48,466 nucleotides of DNA, taken from Muribaculaceae bacterium. GTDB taxonomy: Bacteria > Bacteroidota > Bacteroidia > Bacteroidales > Muribaculaceae. Location of the stretch: NCBI GenBank assembly GCA_009775365.1, contig VSPM01000018.1, positions 1-48,466 on the forward strand, given 5' to 3'. The translations under genes and the position numbers were made by a program. Below are positions 17,328 through 26,598 of this stretch, piece after piece. The number at the start of each line of letters is the position of its first letter. The stretch's first letter is position 1. Below the pieces are notes generated by a model. The model was not told where the DNA came from. It did not search any database and was given only the letters and a program-made list of their open reading frames with translations.

Positions 17328-18806
17328 ATGAAGAGATACAGTATTCCGGCAATGGCCGCTGTATTGGCGATTCTTGTTTCGCCTGCATGCGCCGACAATC
17401 AAGCCGAAAACAACCAACCCCAATTCATTCGCACGTCATCGGGAGCTTCGTTTGAAACAGACTTCACTGTAGCCGCCGAAAAAACCGTGAATGCAGTGGT
17501 TTGTATCAAGAGTTTCACAACACAGCGCCAGAACCCTTATGGCAACGGCGGAGGCTACGACCCGTTCGGAATGTTTGATTTCTTTTTCGGGCCACAGGAA
17601 CGTCAGCAGCCCCGTCAGCAACAGCGCAACAACGAGCCTGTGCAAAGCGGCCTTGGCTCGGGTGTGATTATCACCGACGACGGCTACATTGTGACAAACA
17701 ACCATGTCGTAGATGGAGCCGACAAACTTGAGGTCTTGCTCAACGACAACGCCACCTACGAAGCAAGAATAATCGGCACTGACGAGGCGACTGACCTTGC
17801 GCTCATAAAAATTGACGCGGAGAATCTTTCTCCCATCACATTCGGCAACAGCGAGGAGGTAAAAATCGGAGAATGGGTGCTCGCGGTAGGAAACCCTTTC
17901 GGTTTTAACTCTACCGTCACAGCAGGCATCGTCAGCGCCAAAGCACGCAGTCTAAGCCATAATTCCAGAGGAGGCAAAATGGGCATCGAATCATTTATTC
18001 AAACCGACGCAGCCCTCAATCCCGGCAACTCGGGAGGCGCCCTCGTGAATCTAAAAGGTGAACTTATCGGAATTAACTCTGCAATCTAATCCAACACAGG
18101 CAGCTACTCGGGATTCTCATTCGCAATCCCAACCACGATTGTCAAGAAAGTAATGACCGACCTTCGCCAATTTGGCACAGTGCAACGTGCGGTGCTCGGA
18201 TGCACAGTAACAGAACTTGATGCAAAACTTGCAAAAGAGAAAGACATAACTGCCGTTAAAGCCGGTCTCCTTGTGAGAGAAGTGAGCGACAGAAGCACTG
18301 CCAAAGAGCTTGACCTTCGCGAAAATGACGTTATCACCGCAATCAACGGCACTGAGACTCATAGTTTTGCACAACTTGTGGAGCAACTCAACAAATTCCG
18401 TCCGGGCGACCAGATAACCGTGACATATTATCGCGACAATAAGAAAGAGACCAAGACAGGCACTCTGCGCAACACCCAGGGCAACACCACAATCACAAAG
18501 AAAGGCGATTTCTCTGAAATAGGGTGTGCGTTCATGAAACTTGGCGACGAAACAAAACGCAAACTCGGCATCTCAAACGGTGTCAAGGTAACAGGGCTCA
18601 AAAATGGGGCATTCCGCGACTCAGGCATCAAAGAGGGTTTCATAATAACGGAAATCAATGGCAGAAGCGTAAACACTTCAGACGACGTAGAGGCCATCTA
18701 CAATCAGATTATGAAGACCGAAGACGATGATAAAGTGATGTTTATCACAGGTATCTATCCCTCCGGCAAGAAGTATTATTACGCTGTGAATCTTGCGCAG
18801 GAATAA
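17328..18806 (+). pseudogene. htrA: HtrA/DegP serine protease interrupted by an in-frame TAA
   Basis: This reads as one 492-residue periplasmic HtrA protease, except that codon 254 (18087-18089) is TAA. On both sides the frame is the same and homology is continuous: LIGINSAI before the stop, SNTGSYSGFSFAIPTTIVKK after it. A single C-to-T change of CAA (Gln) would explain it. The stop follows the full catalytic triad (His126 in NNHVVDGAD, Asp156 in TDLALIKI, Ser235 in GNSGGAL) but removes the last protease strands and both PDZ domains, so the 253-residue product is probably unstable or unregulated. The signal peptide begins at ATG 17328; ATG 17304 is an alternative start. HtrA normally degrades misfolded envelope proteins. 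Strain mutation, readthrough or sequence error cannot be separated here. Confidence 0.85.
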
Positions 18807-18852
18807 TCATCTGAAGCCACAGGCACAGCAACCTTAACATAGCAATAATTCG

Positions 18853-18894
18853 AGAGCCCCCGACAGGACACTGAGCCTTCCGGGGGTTCTTTTT
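18853..18894 (+). terminator. htrA terminator
   Basis: AGAGCCCCCG at 18853-18862 pairs with CGGGGGTTCT at 18881-18890 (one G-T pair), and a TTTTT run follows. It separates htrA from rpoD. Confidence 0.85.
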
Positions 18895-18977
18895 CACAAA
18901 AAGATTTTTTAGAGCACGCTCTTAACACAACATTCAGCGTTTCCATACGTTAACAAATTGGTAAAATTGCTGAAGTT

Positions 18978-19009
18978 ATTGCATATGTGGAAATTTTCCA
19001 CTAACTTTG
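18978..19009 (+). promoter_or_regulatory. rpoD promoter
   Basis: TAACTTTG at 19002-19009 is an exact -7 box and ATTG at 18978-18981 is a -33 box 20 bp upstream. Transcription from about 19016 gives a short leader to the ATG at 19031, and excludes an in-frame upstream start at 19007. Confidence 0.7.
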
Positions 19010-19030
19010 CAACAATTTTTGGAAGGGAAT

Positions 19031-19891
19031 ATGAGACAGTTAAAGATAACAAAATCCATTACAAACCGCGAAAGCGCATCTCTCGATAAATATCTTCAGG
19101 AAATTGGCCGTGAGGAACTGATTTCTGTGAGCGAGGAAGTGGAATTGGCACAGAGAATAAAAAAAGGAGACCACGCGGCGCTCGAAAAACTCACTCGAGC
19201 AAATCTGCGATTTGTGGTGTCGGTGGCAAAGCAATATCAAAATCAGGGACTCAGCCTGCCCGACCTTATCAACGAAGGCAATCTTGGACTTATTCGCGCG
19301 GCTCAGAAATTTGATGAAACCCGAGGGTTTAAATTTATTTCTTATGCTGTATGGTGGATTCGCCAGTCGATTCTTCAGGCTCTCGCTGAACAAAGCCGAA
19401 TTGTGCGACTCCCCCTCAACCAAGTCGGCTCTCTCAACAAAATCAGCAAAGAATTGTCGAAATTCGAGCAAGAAAACGAGCGCAGACCCTCTCCCGAAGA
19501 ATTGGCTGACCGACTCGGGCTTCCGGTCGATAAGATTTCCGACACTTTAAAAGTGTCAGGTCGCCACATATCGGTCGATGCTCCTTTTGTTGACGGCGAA
19601 GACAATTCTCTTCTTGATGTGCTTCCCAACGATGACAGCCCTATGGCCGACTCCACTCTAAATCAGGAGAGTCTTTCAAAAGAGGTTGACAGAGCTTTAA
19701 AGCAACTTTATGACCGCGAAAGAGAGATACTAAAAATGTTCTTCGGAATAGGATGTCAGGAAATGACACTCGAAGAAATCGGCGCCAAGTTCGACCTTAC
19801 ACGCGAACGTGTGCGACAGATTAAAGAAAAAGCTATCCGCAGACTTAAAGGTCAGAAGAGCAAGCTCCTTAAAAGTTATCTCGGTGAGTAA
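19031..19891 (+). CDS. rpoD: RNA polymerase primary sigma factor
   Basis: A 286-residue housekeeping sigma-70 factor, of the short form typical of Bacteroidota, which lacks the large N-terminal region 1.1 of E. coli RpoD. It begins MRQLKITKSITNRESASLDK, a conserved start in the phylum. Region 2 is clear (ANLRFVVSVAKQYQNQGLSL, FKFISYAVWWIRQSILQAL), as are region 3 and region 4 (EREILKMFFGIG, LEEIGAKFDLTRERVRQIKE). It recognises the TAnnTTTG promoters seen across this window. It starts 22 bp downstream of its own exact -7 box. Confidence 0.97.
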   Translation: MRQLKITKSITNRESASLDKYLQEIGREELISVSEEVELAQRIKKGDHAALEKLTRANLRFVVSVAKQYQNQGLSLPDLINEGNLGLIRAAQKFDETRGFKFISYAVWWIRQSILQALAEQSRIVRLPLNQVGSLNKISKELSKFEQENERRPSPEELADRLGLPVDKISDTLKVSGRHISVDAPFVDGEDNSLLDVLPNDDSPMADSTLNQESLSKEVDRALKQLYDREREILKMFFGIGCQEMTLEEIGAKFDLTRERVRQIKEKAIRRLKGQKSKLLKSYLGE

Positions 19892-19930
19892 TCACTGATT
19901 TCAAATTGTGAACAAAAAATACTAACGCTC

Positions 19931-20617
19931 ATGAACAACCGGATTTTATGTCCCATGTTGACCATGGGCGTATTTTTTTCTTCATTACCCGCGTCCGCAC
20001 AAAAAGAATTTGACTCCGGTTTAGCGCTGGCCGAGATATTTTGCGAAAATCCTTCAGATAAAACAGAATCAAACGAAAATAAGCAAAATCCCGACAACAG
20101 ACAAACCGACGGCAATAATGAAGTGGAAAGCCTCTTCCCAAACGCATCTAAGAGCCTTGCAGGCTCTCACTTCTCATGGGGCGCAGAAATTGGCTCATCG
20201 ATTGACGTAAGCGGCTATGACTCGTCGACATTCAATGTTGACGCAGTGATAGGCTATAAAAACAATTATTTCAAGATTGCCGGAATTGGAATCGGCATTC
20301 ACCGGGCATTGGGAACAGGCGACAATTACGTGCCTGTATATGCTGTGATGCGCACAAGTTTTTCAAAGCGGCCACGCTTATTCTTTTTTTCTCTTAAAGC
20401 TGGCTACTCTTTCAACACTATCGGCGACGCCCCAACGTTTGGAGACGTGAACGCTTCTATCGGAGCAGGAATAAATCTCGCTATGAGCCGACGTTTTCAG
20501 ACTCACATTATTCTTAGTTATGAATTCAGGCATTTCAACAAGAGGCATCGCAATGCCCTCGAACTTGATGCTGAAGACATCTCTCTCGCGTCTCTGACAT
20601 TCGGAGTGAATTTCTAA
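19931..20617 (+). CDS. Outer-membrane beta-barrel protein
   Basis: A 228-residue exported protein. Signal peptide about 1-23 (ending ASA before Q). Residues 24-75 form a polar, Asn/Asp/Lys-rich linker, and the rest alternates hydrophobic and polar residues in barrel-like strands (HFSWGAEIGSSIDVSGYD, YFKIAGIGIGIHRALG, SASIGAGINLAMSR-like), ending in LASLTFGVNF with a terminal Phe. It lies 39 bp downstream of rpoD with no terminator between, and could be co-transcribed with it. No function can be named. Confidence 0.65.
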   Translation: MNNRILCPMLTMGVFFSSLPASAQKEFDSGLALAEIFCENPSDKTESNENKQNPDNRQTDGNNEVESLFPNASKSLAGSHFSWGAEIGSSIDVSGYDSSTFNVDAVIGYKNNYFKIAGIGIGIHRALGTGDNYVPVYAVMRTSFSKRPRLFFFSLKAGYSFNTIGDAPTFGDVNASIGAGINLAMSRRFQTHIILSYEFRHFNKRHRNALELDAEDISLASLTFGVNF

Positions 20618-20624
20618 ACTGATA

Positions 20625-20661
20625 AAGAAAAGGAAACCCTTATGAAGAGTTTCCTTTTCTT
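20625..20661. terminator. Bidirectional terminator between barrel gene and dcp
   Basis: A 13-bp perfect stem, AAGAAAAGGAAAC at 20625-20637 with GTTTCCTTTTCTT at 20649-20661. The genes converge on it. It has A/T-rich flanks on both sides. Confidence 0.75.
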
Positions 20662-20682
20662 ATATATCATGAAGGAATTTAT

Positions 20683-22824
20683 TCACTTTCTAATTCCATC
20701 GCGACGAAGAAGCGCGTCTACAGAAGGCTCTTTGCCTCTGAATTCTTTGTAGAGTTCAAGAGGGTCTACTGTGCCTCCGCTCTGCAACATCTTCTTAAAC
20801 TTGCCCGCTGTATTATTGTCGAATATGCCATTTTCCTGGAAAGCAGCGAAAGCATCTGCATCAAGCACTTCCGCCCACTTATATCCATAGTAGCCGGCAG
20901 CGTATCCTCCTGAGAAAATGTGGCCAAATGCCGGCGAAAGCAAACATCCTTCCACTACATCAAACGTGCGCACAGGATCCTGCGCCTTTTCCTCAAACGC
21001 CTCTATGTCTGCGCTTGCTCTCAAAGGCTCTTTAATGGTGTGATAAGCCATGTCAAGATATCCGAATCCTAACTGACGCATGCACGCATATGCAGCCCCG
21101 AACTGATTGGAACGAACAAATTTCTCAATCAACTCTTCAGGCATCTTCTTCCCGGTCTTATAATGTTTGGCAAAACTGTCCAGAAATTCTTTCTCCGTCA
21201 GATAATTCTCGTTGAACTGAGAGAACAATTCAACAAAATCATGATATACGTTGGTGCCGCTCAATGTAGAATATGTAGCCTGAGCCGAAAGCCCGTGAAG
21301 TGCGTGGCCAAACTCATGGAGGAATGTTTCAACCTCATAAGGAGTGAGAAGCACCGGGTCATTGCCAACCGGCTTTGAGAAATTACATACAATAGAAATC
21401 AAAGGGATAGTGCGGCTGCCGGAATCATCTTTAGTCTCTGTGCGGAATTCTGTCATCCACGCGCCCGGCGATTTGCCTGCGCGATAGAAGAAATCAGCAT
21501 AAAGCACTCCTAATATGGCCCCGTCTTTTTCATACACCTCATATGCCTTGACATCGGGATGATAAACCGGAATATTCTTATTCTCCTTAAACTTGTAGCC
21601 ATAGAGCTTTGTTGCAAGTCCAAGCACACCATTGATGGTGTTTTCAAGTTCAAAATATGGCTTCATGTCCTCATCGTTAAAGGCATAGCGCTCATTTTTC
21701 AACTTGTTGGCCCAATAGCTATAGTCCCATGCCATCAATTTGAAATCATCACCTTCGGTTTTCGTTGCAAATTCTTCAATCTCTGCGAGTTCGCTCTTCA
21801 TCGGCTCAGTGTAGCTCTCTCTCAACTGCTCCAGAAGCTCCATCACCGCTTCGGGAGTGGCCGCCATAGTGCCCTGAAGATGATAGTCGGCAAAAGTGGG
21901 CTTGCCCATAAGATTGGCAATCTCAAGACGAATATTCGCAATGTCTTTTAGAATCTGAGTATTGTCAAATTCCCCACCCACATTGCGCGTGTTATAGAGT
22001 TTATAAAGTTTTTCTCTAAGCTCCCGATTGTCGGCATACTTCATGAAAGGGCTGTATGACGGCATATACATGGTGAACAGATAAAGCGATTCGTCATCAC
22101 TCTTTCCTTCTGCCTCAAGAGCCTCGCGCGCTGCCTCACGCGCTGCTATCTTAATGCTCTCCGGAAGCCCGGCGGTGTCACCTTCCTTCACCCAAAGCCT
22201 GCGGTCAGGGTTGGCCATATCGTTAGTGATATTCTGGCTGAACTTTACGTTAAGGTCAGAAAGTTCAGAACTGAGACGCCTGTACTTGTCGCGGTCATCA
22301 CCTTTTAGATTAGCGCCGCTCTCTGCAAAACTTCTATAAATCTCGCTTACCAGTCGCGTTTGCTCGGGATTAAGGTCGTTTCGAGAGTCTTTATTGTCAT
22401 AGACAGCCTTTATCCTGTTCCAAAGTTTTTCGTTAAGCAACACGCCTGTTTCATGCTCCGAGATAAGAGGCGTCACCTTGGCCATTATATTCATGAGCAC
22501 AGTGTCGCCGAGAGCAGCCTCAAGGTTACTCAAAGCAAGCACAGACCTGTTGAGAGCCACACCGCTTCTATCAAAAGCTGCAATAGTGTTTTCAAACGTG
22601 GGAGCATCGGCACATGACGCAATAGCGTCAAGTTCATCGTTATGGATACGTATGCCCTCTACCACAGCTTCCTCATAATCCGGGGATTCCAGCTTATTGA
22701 AAGGCACAGCCTGAAACGGGGCGTCTGAAGGAACAAGGAGCGGATTCACTCGAGCACCCTGAGCCTCATCGGCAAAAGACATAATCGTCAATGCAGTAAT
22801 TGATGCTAATATATGCTTATACAT
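20683..22824 (-). CDS. dcp: M3 family peptidyl-dipeptidase
   Basis: A 713-residue zinc metallopeptidase of family M3, close to E. coli Dcp, which removes dipeptides from the C-termini of oligopeptides. The zinc motif HEFGH is in FLHEFGHALHGL near residue 500, and a downstream Glu lies in YHDFVELFSQF. Unlike E. coli Dcp it starts with an apparent signal peptide (about residues 1-23), so it probably works in the periplasm. The helical N-terminal region and length match the family. No exact promoter box is seen; CAATTTTA at 22845-22852 is a one-mismatch -7 box on the minus strand. The upstream M16 gene ends behind a hairpin terminator (22857-22892). Confidence 0.93.
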   Translation of the reverse strand: MYKHILASITALTIMSFADEAQGARVNPLLVPSDAPFQAVPFNKLESPDYEEAVVEGIRIHNDELDAIASCADAPTFENTIAAFDRSGVALNRSVLALSNLEAALGDTVLMNIMAKVTPLISEHETGVLLNEKLWNRIKAVYDNKDSRNDLNPEQTRLVSEIYRSFAESGANLKGDDRDKYRRLSSELSDLNVKFSQNITNDMANPDRRLWVKEGDTAGLPESIKIAAREAAREALEAEGKSDDESLYLFTMYMPSYSPFMKYADNRELREKLYKLYNTRNVGGEFDNTQILKDIANIRLEIANLMGKPTFADYHLQGTMAATPEAVMELLEQLRESYTEPMKSELAEIEEFATKTEGDDFKLMAWDYSYWANKLKNERYAFNDEDMKPYFELENTINGVLGLATKLYGYKFKENKNIPVYHPDVKAYEVYEKDGAILGVLYADFFYRAGKSPGAWMTEFRTETKDDSGSRTIPLISIVCNFSKPVGNDPVLLTPYEVETFLHEFGHALHGLSAQATYSTLSGTNVYHDFVELFSQFNENYLTEKEFLDSFAKHYKTGKKMPEELIEKFVRSNQFGAAYACMRQLGFGYLDMAYHTIKEPLRASADIEAFEEKAQDPVRTFDVVEGCLLSPAFGHIFSGGYAAGYYGYKWAEVLDADAFAAFQENGIFDNNTAGKFKKMLQSGGTVDPLELYKEFRGKEPSVDALLRRDGIRK

Positions 22825-22856
22825 GATAATATTTTATTTATTTGCAATTTTAGATA

Positions 22857-22892
22857 AAAACGGGAATATTCCATTTGGAAAATTCCCGTTTT
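22857..22892. terminator. Terminator between the M16 and M3 peptidase genes
   Basis: AAAACGGGAAT (22857-22867) pairs with ATTCCCGTTTT (22882-22892), and the inside adds TTCC/GGAA. The minus-strand side ends in TTTTTATC. It closes the M16 gene transcript. Confidence 0.85.
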
Positions 22893-22932
22893 ATTGAACT
22901 CAATCGTGAATGATTAAATAATGCTACTGTTA

Positions 22933-25749
22933 TTATTCAGCGGCCACGCCTTCCATCACAACCTGAATACGGTTTTTGCCGTTATAAAGGTTCTTCATGA
23001 ATTCATTGAACTCAGCGAGCGTAAGGTTTTCAAGAGCCTCGCGGCTGCCGGTGATGTAGTCGAAACCACGGAGATAAGACATGATCATGCTGTCCCAGTA
23101 GCGGTTGTTGCGCTCTGCAATTTCCAGCTGTTTGATGGCAGCTTCTTTCACCTTATTGAAGTTAGCCTCATTTGTACCGTTCTGAAGAAGCTTGATCAAT
23201 TCGTCATGAGCACGACCTATGAGCTTTTCCTGCTGATCGGCATTTGTGATGAAGTAATACACAATGTTCCATTCACCTGTGTTAGGATTCATGCCTGCGC
23301 TTGCAGAGGGGCTGTAAGTGCCGCCTTCCTCTTCACGGAGTGTTTCTGTGAATACATTTCCGAGCACATCGCCAAGAAGGCTAACCTTAGCGTCATTGGC
23401 GGCATTAAACGGAAGGTTATTGTCGACATAAACGTCAAATACGTGAGTTGCCGGAGCCTGCATAGGCTGCTTGAAAACATTGTCAACATTGCCGGAAGGC
23501 TGGTCTATAGGGGTGACAACTTTCATCTTCTTGCGAAGGCCTACAGGGAGAGTTGCAATATACTGCTCAAGAAGAGGACGGATTGTCGCATTGTCTACAT
23601 TACCTGTGAAAATGAAAGTGTATTCAGCTGCATTTTTAAGAGCATCATGAACGAGTTCAAGAGCTTCGCTATATTTTGCAGCCTTAACAGTGTTATAATC
23701 GGCAGACATCATCAACGGATTGTCTTCATAACGTGTCTTGGCAACCTGACGGAAGAAGATAGTCTGCGGATCTTTAGCCTGGCTCTCAAGCATAGGCAGA
23801 GCCCTGCTGATTTCTACGTCATAAGTCTCCTGATCTGCTGTAAGTGCAGTGAATGAAGTGTAGACAAGCTCCATCAATGTTGTGAGGTCTTTTACAGTGG
23901 AATAACCGTTGAGCACATCAGTATAATTATTTACACTGAAAGACACATTGGCTTTCTTGCCTGCGAGATACTTATTGAGAGTCTTGCGGTCGAATGGACC
24001 CATCTTTGAACATCCATAAGCATCATCCATCATAAGAACGTTGGCAGCCTGGTCGGCGGCATATATTCTCTTGCCACCTTCGCGGAATGCAGTCATGATT
24101 ACCTCATCGGCAGCAAAATCAGTGGGTTTCAACACAACCTTAATACCGTTTGAAAGAGTATAGGTGATTGTGCCAAGTTTAGCATCTTCAGACATGTTAG
24201 TTATTTTGCCGGGAGCCGGAAGCTGCGCGATAAGAGGATCTGTGATAACTTCATCTACATATGCCTCATATTCAGCATTCATGGCGTCGTTGATGGTTTT
24301 AACCATAACGTCTTCCGCTACGATTTCAAAACCGTCCTGCTTAGGTTCGGTTGTAACAACCACCATATTTTCAGAGCTTAGGAGCTGCGGAACTATCTGA
24401 TTGATGACCTGAACATTGATCATAGGTATAGACTGCTTCCAGATTTCATATTCCTTCTCTATGCCGAGGTGAGGAACATTGTCAGTGAAGTGGCCACACA
24501 ATGCCTTGCCAAAAGAGTCGTTGCTTGTCTTGTCACGCTCATTATACGAGTTTTCGAGATTTGCAAGAATTTCTGTAAACACTCGCTCAAGCTCTGTGTC
24601 GGTGAATCCTGTCTTGCAGCCTCTGGCCACAATGCCCATAGCGTCGGCAACAGCCTCCTGAGTTTTACCCTTCTTGGGAAGAGTGATAACATTAAACGAG
24701 TCTTTAGTTTTGGAAACATAATACTGACCGAAATAAACGCCTGCATAAGAATAATCACATTCTGCAGTCTGAGCAAAATCAGTAAGACGATTGTTTATAA
24801 GGGCGCAGATTATAGTCATCAACATATCCTGCTGCATATAAACCTCGGTGTTGCGATACTCCAAAGGTATGCCGTCAGACTTGAACGAGATTGTTGTGCG
24901 GGCTGCGCTAAGTTCAGGGTCAGAGAAAGAGAAGTATATAGGCTCCTTGTTGTCGCTCACTGAAGGATATTCGCGCTTTGCAGGATTCTTTGCCTTAGGT
25001 ATTGAAGAGAAAAGATCTTTCACTTTTTTCTCCATTTCGTCGGCATCAAAGTCACCTACAATCACAATGCCCTGGAGATCCGGACGATACCACTTATGAT
25101 AGTATGCTCTGAGCACCTCCGGCTTGAAGTTCAGAACAACATCCATTGTGCCGATAGGCATCTGCTGATACTGGTATTCCTTAAAGATTACAGGAAGCAT
25201 TGCCGAATACATTCTTGTAGTGGCGTCGTTGCGGCTGCGCCATTCCTCCTGAATCACGCCACGCTCTGCATCTATTTCAGCTTCTTCGAGAAGAATCTCG
25301 CCGCTCCAGTCATGAAGCACGAGAAGCACACTGTCCATAAGTGCCTTGTCTGTGGTAGGCACATTATTGATGTTGTAAACAGTTTCGTCAAAACCTGTGT
25401 AGGCGTTGATGTCGGCACCAAAACGGATACCTTTGCCCTGAAGATAGTTGAGCATGTCTTTTCCTGGATAGTGGCTTGTGCCATTGAAAGCCATGTGCTC
25501 AAGGAAGTGGGCAAGACCAAGCTGGTCTTGATTTTCGAGTGAAGATCCCACCTTCTGTGCAATGTAGAAGTTTGCACGATTCTTGGGCTCTTCATTGTGC
25601 ATGATGAAATACGTCAACCCATTAGAGAGCACGCCAGTCTTGACCTTAGGGTCGATAGGCAACTGCGGCAACTCTGGCATCTGGGCGCTTACGCTGAATA
25701 TTCCCACAAGGAACATCGCAAGGCTTAAGACTTTCCGAATCATAGTCAT
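22933..25749 (-). CDS. M16 family zinc protease
   Basis: A 938-residue insulinase/pitrilysin-type peptidase made of two M16 repeats. The first half has the inverted zinc motif HFLEH (His81, Glu84, His85) with Glu162 in DAERGVIQEEW as the third ligand, and the second half is the inactive partner domain. The signal peptide is about residues 1-22 (ending VSA before Q), so it is periplasmic or surface-exposed. Such proteins degrade short peptides in Bacteroidota; substrate specificity cannot be read from sequence. The second ATG at 25743 (MIRKVL) is an alternative start. Its own promoter is at 25885-25915; the leader is about 130 nt and contains a hairpin. Confidence 0.94.
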   Translation of the reverse strand: MTMIRKVLSLAMFLVGIFSVSAQMPELPQLPIDPKVKTGVLSNGLTYFIMHNEEPKNRANFYIAQKVGSSLENQDQLGLAHFLEHMAFNGTSHYPGKDMLNYLQGKGIRFGADINAYTGFDETVYNINNVPTTDKALMDSVLLVLHDWSGEILLEEAEIDAERGVIQEEWRSRNDATTRMYSAMLPVIFKEYQYQQMPIGTMDVVLNFKPEVLRAYYHKWYRPDLQGIVIVGDFDADEMEKKVKDLFSSIPKAKNPAKREYPSVSDNKEPIYFSFSDPELSAARTTISFKSDGIPLEYRNTEVYMQQDMLMTIICALINNRLTDFAQTAECDYSYAGVYFGQYYVSKTKDSFNVITLPKKGKTQEAVADAMGIVARGCKTGFTDTELERVFTEILANLENSYNERDKTSNDSFGKALCGHFTDNVPHLGIEKEYEIWKQSIPMINVQVINQIVPQLLSSENMVVVTTEPKQDGFEIVAEDVMVKTINDAMNAEYEAYVDEVITDPLIAQLPAPGKITNMSEDAKLGTITYTLSNGIKVVLKPTDFAADEVIMTAFREGGKRIYAADQAANVLMMDDAYGCSKMGPFDRKTLNKYLAGKKANVSFSVNNYTDVLNGYSTVKDLTTLMELVYTSFTALTADQETYDVEISRALPMLESQAKDPQTIFFRQVAKTRYEDNPLMMSADYNTVKAAKYSEALELVHDALKNAAEYTFIFTGNVDNATIRPLLEQYIATLPVGLRKKMKVVTPIDQPSGNVDNVFKQPMQAPATHVFDVYVDNNLPFNAANDAKVSLLGDVLGNVFTETLREEEGGTYSPSASAGMNPNTGEWNIVYYFITNADQQEKLIGRAHDELIKLLQNGTNEANFNKVKEAAIKQLEIAERNNRYWDSMIMSYLRGFDYITGSREALENLTLAEFNEFMKNLYNGKNRIQVVMEGVAAE

Positions 25750-25824
25750 GTTGTTTAAATTAGTAGATAATATTATTGATGAAATTATATTTTCGGGTTA
25801 ATTTTTCGCCTCCAGTCATACGCT

Positions 25825-25862
25825 CGGCAGAATGTGTCATCAACATACACGCTCTTCTGCCG
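25825..25862 (-). promoter_or_regulatory. Hairpin in the M16 gene leader
   Basis: CGGCAGAA (25825-25832) pairs with TTCTGCCG (25855-25862), and GTGT/ACAC pairs inside it. It lies between the promoter at 25885-25915 and the start codon of the M16 gene, with no U-run after it, so it looks like leader structure rather than a terminator. Confidence 0.4.
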
Positions 25863-25884
25863 GCACTACTCGGATTTCTATTGG

Positions 25885-25915
25885 CAAAGTTAGATTAATT
25901 TTTTATAACTCCAAA
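25885..25915 (-). promoter_or_regulatory. Promoter of the M16 protease gene
   Basis: On the minus strand 25892-25885 is TAACTTTG, an exact -7 box identical to that of rpoD, and TTTG at 25915-25912 stands 19 bp upstream. Confidence 0.75.
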
Positions 25916-25982
25916 ATAATTTGCCGAAAAACAATAATTTTTCTTTAACTTTCATTCCGAAATCATATCTTGTATTATTTTT

Positions 25983-26528
25983 TTAAATCAATCCGTTCAT
26001 GAGCGCATAGAGAGAAAGCCCGGAAGCAGACTTTATTCCGAGTTTTGAAGAGATATTTTTGCGATGCGTAATAACAGTATTGACCGATATGCAAAGTTCA
26101 TCGGCAATCTCTTTATTGATTTTTCCTGCCGATATAAGACGAAGCACTTCAATCTCTCTTCCGGAAAGTTCTCCGGCTTGGGAATCCACGTCATGAAGGC
26201 TCTTTATAAGAGACTCAAACAATGCCCTCATCTCCGTTTCATCAGAATCAGGGAAAATCATGCCCACCCCTGCCTGAGTGAATTTCTCGTTTCTTCCATT
26301 CATGACAAGCACTGTTTTTTGCTTACGAGGCAAGAAGAAATCAAGATTTGAGACAAAAATCTCCGGGGTGACAATAAATGCGTCAGAACTTTCTGATAGA
26401 GGCATGAACTCAGAAAACGAAGAGAAATTCTCAAGCTGGCAGTTCCAATTGTTCTGCAATATCCATTTCACTCCAAGACTTTCAATAGTGGAGAGCCCTA
26501 CAAGAGCAATGCATCTTTTATTGTTCAT
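25983..26528 (-). CDS. LuxR-type regulator with a degenerate receiver domain
   Basis: A DNA-binding regulator of 181 residues from the chosen start. The C-terminal helix-turn-helix is a clear LuxR/GerE domain: LSGREIEVLRLISAGKINKE followed by IADELCISVNTVITHRKNIS. The N-terminal half folds like a response-regulator receiver by hydrophobic pattern, but the strand that should end in the phospho-acceptor Asp reads SDAFIVTPEIF, and the conserved Lys is missing, so it probably is not phosphorylated. The frame is open to an ATG at 26588; the start at 26528 (MNNKRCIALVG) resembles a receiver start and is preferred, though the longer one would sit 10 bp from the preceding gene. It follows the hemerythrin gene on the same strand, which suggests that protein supplies its signal. 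Confidence 0.8.
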   Translation of the reverse strand: MNNKRCIALVGLSTIESLGVKWILQNNWNCQLENFSSFSEFMPLSESSDAFIVTPEIFVSNLDFFLPRKQKTVLVMNGRNEKFTQAGVGMIFPDSDETEMRALFESLIKSLHDVDSQAGELSGREIEVLRLISAGKINKEIADELCISVNTVITHRKNISSKLGIKSASGLSLYALMNGLI

Positions 26529-26598
26529 AAGAAAGCATTCTATTAGCAGCATTAAATCGGTAGCAATAGCATAGGCACGCCATGCCATCCATACCCGC

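Noticed and set aside
18090..18806. The htrA downstream half as an independent gene starting at 18153
   Set aside because: It begins in the middle of the HtrA fold, has no promoter or own signal peptide, and is in the same frame as the first half.
22921..23856. A 311-codon open frame antisense to the M16 protease gene
   Set aside because: It lies wholly inside a clear M16 gene, has no recognisable motif and no promoter. It is a shadow.
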